Shown here piece after piece: positions 62,444-64,000 of a stretch of 64,000 bases of DNA (its first letter is position 1; each line of letters opens with the position of its first letter). The translations under genes were made by a program, and so were the position numbers. Source of the stretch: Unio delphinus. Its lineage: Eukaryota > Mollusca > Bivalvia > Unionida > Unionidae. The DNA is taken from assembly GCA_029339505.1 (NCBI GenBank), contig JAQISU010000155.1, forward strand, positions 21,792,001 to 21,856,000, in the 5' to 3' direction. The notes below the pieces were generated by a model. The model saw only the letters and a list, made by a program, of their open reading frames with translations, was not told where the DNA came from and made no database searches.

Positions 62444-63336
62444 TATATTACAGTAGGAAATAATGTCTAAAGCCAATTATCTTTTTAATCAGTTTTAGTT
62501 TTGGCATTAATCTCATTTAACTTAATCGCTCTTAGTTGCTAGTAAGTTTGGAAGTGAGCACCGCTGTCTGCAAGTATTTAAGCCACCGCTACCATCAATT
62601 AGAAAAATATCAAAATGCAACTCAAACTTTGAAGCAATTTATTATACTTTATCAACTCGAAAGCCTTAGGAGGGGTCAAGCTAAAATCTTGGGCAAGAAG
62701 TCGTTGATACTGTACTCATGCATAATGCGGCAATAATCTGATAAATATATGAGATGTTAATGCTTATTTGGGATAAACTTAAAGCAAACTGCCAAGACAC
62801 TTTAAATTCCATAATTCAATCAAGTCAGTCATTTGCAGTTAGTCATTGTCTGGTTCCAGTATCTGAAGTTTAACTCCAACAACGGGAATCTTTGATATGT
62901 TTCGAAGAAACACGTTGCTGTGACCTACATTAACCAATTGGATTGTCTTCCTTACCATTCAGAACTGATCATTGTGAATACAGCTACGACAAACTGCTGT
63001 ACCTAAGTAGATATATATGTACTGACTAGCTTTGCTGTCTTATAGCTTTATAGACACTATCATTTTAAGCGAAAATTATTGAACCATGTATTTCACTTCC
63101 TGATGAAATGACCTGAGCAATTTGGGGTAGGAATGCCAACTTTTTCCTTTAAAAAATGAACATAATTGAAGTAACTTGAATTTCATGTGAAATAAGCAGC
63201 TTACCTTAATGAGTTCAATCCAGTCATCTGGTAATACGTTATACTGATGCAGCTTTCCAAGGAAATCGGAGGTAAAAATTATGTCTTGCAGTTGCCCGAA
63301 ATTCTTTTTCAGAACCGTTCGATGATCTTCGTCCAT
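41156..63336 (-). CDS. Gene B: CARD-coiled-coil protein with expanded cassette exons, 7 exons (732 aa)
   Basis: Predicted join of 63205-63336, 59631-59814, 57654-58301, 55487-55741, 50563-50808, 45217-45438 and 41156-41667 on the minus strand. All introns are GT-AG; junction phases are 0,1,1,1,1,1; the frame stays open through 732 codons to a TAA. Domain order: CARD (residues 1 to about 100), coiled coil (about 175-290), four cassette repeats (322-406, 407-488, 489-562, 563 to about 640), basic tail. The gene lies about 8.6 kb upstream of gene A in the same orientation, and is its tandem paralogue. Gene B differs mainly by three additional symmetric cassette exons. Likely role: self-assembling CARD adaptor or scaffold, inferred from domains only. 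A variant ATTAAA poly(A) signal is possible at 40715-40720. Alternative splicing of the symmetric exons is plausible, because skipping any of them preserves the frame. Confidence 0.74.
41668..45216 (-). other. Gene B intron 6
   Basis: 3.5 kb intron with the 25-bp minisatellite. Segments at 43.1-43.3 kb resemble 37.6-37.75 kb (shared ACGCCCTC.CAAC then CA.TG.CACAGTG-like text), as expected from duplicated intron blocks. No coiled-coil exon relic was recognised in this intron. Confidence 0.5.
42826..43051. repeat. 25-bp minisatellite in gene B intron 6, about 9 units
   Basis: Units resemble TGAAGTGTTCATGGATAATA plus CATTT, with scattered substitutions and one shorter final unit. Confidence 0.92.
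45217..45438 (-). CDS. Gene B exon 6: cassette exon 3
   Basis: 222 nt (74 codons), phase 1 to phase 1; acceptor ATTGCAG|GTAAATC, donor CCATCTG|GTAAGA. The peptide includes EELALTHRQLEHQNH, then MDCSQVLRDTIDADKSNLVE and EEVTPS. It is shorter than exons 4 and 5: about eight codons of the LLE..QLEEKIE heptads are missing. Both splice sites and the frame are intact. Confidence 0.7.
46167..46242. repeat. (AT)n microsatellite in gene B intron 5
   Basis: About 38 units. Confidence 0.95.
46975..48094 (+). mobile_element. L2/CR1-like LINE 3' portion inside gene B intron 5
   Basis: Plus strand. Contains the RT box HQLYADDTQIC (about 47048-47080), the thumb segment (HQHVINICKGAYLELRCISS, 47328 on) and the C-terminal segment LDYCNSILYGSSEYVLQKHL (about 47455-47515). 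The 3' stem GGCGCTATAAACAAATCCTC (about 48032-48051) is followed by an (ATT)n tail to 48094. Frameshifted in several places. Antisense to gene B, between the exon-3 relic at 49.4 kb and cassette exon 6. Confidence 0.82.
49230..49678 (-). pseudogene. Decayed coiled-coil exon (exon 3 relic) in gene B intron 5
   Basis: Aligns with exon 3 of both genes: CAGATGGAAAGACCATTGCA at 49560-49579 matches the HLAEYE/QSLFH region, TTTGCTCCCATTCTTCCAGT near 49453-49472 matches the GKRGTK region, and TTCATTCTTTACAGCTATTT near 49655-49674 matches the acceptor. A (CA)n tract (49485-49520) has expanded inside it. No long frame survives. It sits upstream of cassette exon 6, again in exon 3 to cassette order. Confidence 0.65.
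49485..49520. repeat. (CA)n microsatellite within the exon-3 relic
   Basis: 18 units, interrupting the decayed exon. Confidence 0.95.
50563..50808 (-). CDS. Gene B exon 5: cassette exon 2
   Basis: 246 nt (82 codons), phase 1 to phase 1; acceptor TTTACAG|TTAAAG, donor CAATCTG|GTAAGA. The peptide includes DELFQTHRWLETLHQ, then TDCSPISRDTIDNDVSKLLE, then EEKIEQLKLLEVAQS. It matches exon 4 throughout, with only small length differences, and keeps both splice sites, so it is probably functional. Confidence 0.73.
51795..51858. repeat. (AT)n microsatellite in gene B intron 4
   Basis: 32 units. Confidence 0.95.
52250..52655 (-). pseudogene. Decayed coiled-coil exon (exon 3 relic) in gene B intron 4
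   Basis: The plus-strand text aligns with the complement of exon 3. Examples are TATCAAAGTTGATT (52469-52482), GCATTGGTATTAAT near 52513, GTGATTGTATTTGGAATATG, and a CCATCCTCTACAACTATTTAAA end (52632-52653) that corresponds to the exon 3 acceptor region. Stop codons and small indels interrupt every frame, so it is not coding now. Its position just upstream of cassette exon 5 mirrors the exon 3 to exon 4 order. Confidence 0.65.
53641..54566 (+). mobile_element. RTE-clade LINE fragment in gene B intron 4, internally deleted
   Basis: Begins with LINE linker/RT text (ADGVENIPADLINSGEG), then jumps at about 53755 directly to the RT C-terminus (SRFDMEISAEKTNLMTNSGK, then FKYLGSIITERGIKSR), losing roughly 800 bp of palm-domain sequence relative to the other copies. 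It ends in a GATGATGATGACGATG tail (54551-54566) like other RTE 3' ends. Antisense to gene B. Confidence 0.8.
54367..54486 (+). repeat. 60-bp tandem duplication in LINE 3' region
   Basis: Two 60-bp units starting GACTGACAACATCACAGAAT at 54367 and 54427, differing at a few bases. The duplication is within the LINE 3' end and is not present in the 24.4 kb copy. Confidence 0.75.
55487..55741 (-). CDS. Gene B exon 4: cassette exon 1
   Basis: 255 nt (85 codons), phase 1 to phase 1; acceptor TTTGCAG|GTAAATC, donor CCATCTG|GTAAGA. The peptide runs from KSQAGTGVNSIDELSLTHRW through MDCSQISRDTIETAICNLLE to EEKIEEYEQQ and EVIPS. This is the best-preserved copy of the cassette consensus. The region is helical and probably forms a short coiled coil after the MDCSQ motif. 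Confidence 0.75.
55826..55897. repeat. (AT)n microsatellite in gene B intron 3
   Basis: About 36 units, only 85 bp upstream of the cassette exon 4 acceptor. A long AT tract so near an acceptor could affect splicing of that exon; this is an inference. Confidence 0.95.
57411..57512. repeat. 51-bp tandem duplication in gene B intron 3
   Basis: CGTCAAGGTCATGTTTATC at 57411 recurs at 57462 with a few differences across the 51-bp unit. Confidence 0.85.
57654..58301 (-). CDS. Gene B exon 3: coiled-coil exon
   Basis: 648 nt, phase 1 to phase 1; acceptor TCAATAG|ATATAG, donor GTTTAG|GTAAAT. It shares with gene A exon 3 the QCDL start, the YDKIQSLVHLTDYKM / YKQMQSLFHLAEYEI helix, the KEMEN....KKI.ELD.EIL heptads and the EK.KT.DELK segment. 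It is the parent of three decayed copies located further downstream. Confidence 0.78.
58572..58640. repeat. Short (19-bp) tandem repeat in gene B intron 2
   Basis: Three to four copies of CTCATTTCTTTTTGTAGAT, located 270-340 bp upstream of the exon 3 acceptor. Each unit includes a pyrimidine tract followed by TAG, which looks like a weak decoy acceptor. Confidence 0.85.
59631..59814 (-). CDS. Gene B exon 2: C-terminal half of CARD
   Basis: Acceptor TTTCTAG|TGTCAG, donor CTAT|GTAAGT; 184 nt, phase 0 in and phase 1 out. The peptide includes ESEKRYMLATLMPKSGP, then DTFHRFVLALSEQYWWIAEK. The CARD helix-5 pattern P..GP..F.RF is retained, with some non-consensus residues (TFH in place of AFD). It is two codons longer than the gene A exon, in the linker after the CARD. 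Confidence 0.8.
60445..60504. repeat. (CTAT)n microsatellite in gene B intron 1
   Basis: About 15 tetranucleotide units. Confidence 0.95.
62384..62440. repeat. (CT)n microsatellite in gene B intron 1
   Basis: About 28 units preceded by a run of C; purine-rich in the gene sense. Confidence 0.95.
63205..63336 (-). CDS. Gene B exon 1: N-terminal half of CARD
   Basis: 132 nt, 44 residues, starting MDEDHRTVLKKNFGQLQD and ending PDDWIELIK. Donor AAG|GTAAGC, phase 0. The start has A at -3 and G at +4, and an in-frame TAA lies upstream with no other ATG between. The exon is collinear with gene A exon 1, with no indels. Confidence 0.82.
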
Positions 63337-63766
63337 TCTGCTGTTTAAACCAACGCTGCTGTAGATCAGAGGAGTTCCAACTATGATGGAAAATTTATTC
63401 TTCCTTCTAAATTACATTGCTGTGTTGTTTTCTTAAGGAATTTCTCACAAAATAGTTTTACCACTCGAAGGACAATATTTTTAAAATATGATCTTTTGAG
63501 AAGTGTAGTGCTTCGTAGGATAAAATGAATGATTTAAAAATATGTATATTTTGTGCATAATTTGGAAACTTAATCACTGAAAAGTATACAAAGAAACGTT
63601 GTTAACAAAGCTGGGCTTTATCCTGTCATACCTCACTGTAAAAATCAGTACAGGTGTAGCTGCAGTTTGACTGGGTTTTTTTGGATTATATACTTGTACT
63701 AACCGTATTAAAGAACTATATATATTAATATTGAGTGTGTAAGGAATATTGCATGCAGTGTGTACG

Positions 63767-63832
63767 GATCAAATTATCCTTTAAGACCGTTCGATCCATT
63801 CAGTACTTGGTCTATTCATAATTATATTCAAA
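63767..63832 (-). promoter_or_regulatory. Segment shared upstream of both gene starts (gene B copy)
   Basis: The plus text GATCAAATTATCCTTTAAGA, then CCGTTCGATCCATTCAGTAC, pairs with 32857-32913 upstream of gene A. No clear TATA box or initiator could be fixed. Window sequence between the ATG at 63336 and the end shows no other gene. Confidence 0.4.
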
Positions 63833-64000
63833 CATGTACAATGTTATACCTCGGCACCATTCCAGCAAAAATAGAACATATATTCGCATACAATATAAAA
63901 AATAACTCGATGTGTTGGTTTATTTTGGTTTCTAACATAATTGGATTTTTTAATACTTGCCTTTTAGCTTGTGTGCAAATCAAATATGAGCTTACATTAT

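Larger units (their letters stand above)
59815..63204 (-). other. Gene B intron 1
   Basis: 3.4 kb phase-0 intron inside the CARD. Contains (CTAT)n, (CT)n, a TGACCTTGACCTTGAAG stretch at 61264-61280 and the conserved segment 62823-62905. The 61.5-62.3 kb part is of more even composition and may be a transposon remnant, not identified. Confidence 0.5.

Noticed and set aside
62536..62736. 66-codon plus frame
   Set aside because: No recognisable family, no splice context; lies in gene B intron 1 and may be chance or an eroded repeat.

Overview
Eukaryotic, AT-rich, repeat-dense genomic DNA. The window suggests a lophotrochozoan animal, most likely a mollusc. This is an inference from RTE-clade retrotransposons of the 'craniofacial development protein 2-like' type, L2/CR1-like LINE tails, abundant micro- and minisatellites, kilobase-scale introns and a tandemly duplicated CARD gene. 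No bacterial-type operons, rRNA, CRISPR array or convincing functional tRNA were seen.

The host genes are two tandem paralogues on the minus strand, which I assembled by reading splice sites and phases. Gene A (32562 down to 18326) has 4 exons and encodes 539 aa. Gene B (63336 down to 41156) has 7 exons and encodes 732 aa. Both begin with a CARD (death-fold) domain split by a phase-0 intron. A long coiled-coil exon follows, then one or more copies of a 'cassette' exon carrying the motif MDCSQISRDTID, and a lysine/arginine-rich C-terminal tail. Every junction after the CARD is phase 1 and every intron is GT-AG, so the cassette exons are symmetric. Gene A has one cassette, fused to its terminal exon. 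Gene B has four: three internal exons plus the terminal one. Decayed copies of the coiled-coil exon lie at about 52.4 kb, 49.4 kb and 38.0 kb. This shows that blocks of coiled-coil exon, cassette exon and flanking introns were duplicated repeatedly, and that the coiled-coil part then decayed. Segments near the promoters, in the introns and downstream of the genes are also recognisably shared between paralogues.

Layout. 1-3.1 kb: AT-rich DNA with no gene. 3.1-5.6 kb: RTE LINE, minus strand. 6-7 kb: microsatellites. 7.1-10.2 kb: the longest RTE LINE, plus strand, broken. 10.3-18.3 kb: no gene; holds a 42-bp and a 57-bp minisatellite. 18.3-32.6 kb: gene A, with an RTE LINE in intron 3. 33.3-37.3 kb: L2/CR1-like LINE pieces. 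38-41 kb: a decayed exon, then a 79-bp and a 36-bp minisatellite. 41.2-63.3 kb: gene B, with an L2-like LINE, an RTE LINE and several long (AT)n tracts in its introns.

The two genes probably encode CARD/coiled-coil adaptor or scaffold proteins that self-assemble. Function is inferred from domain order only. The most interesting system here is this CARD-coiled-coil pair, whose second member has been lengthened by repeated exon duplication.
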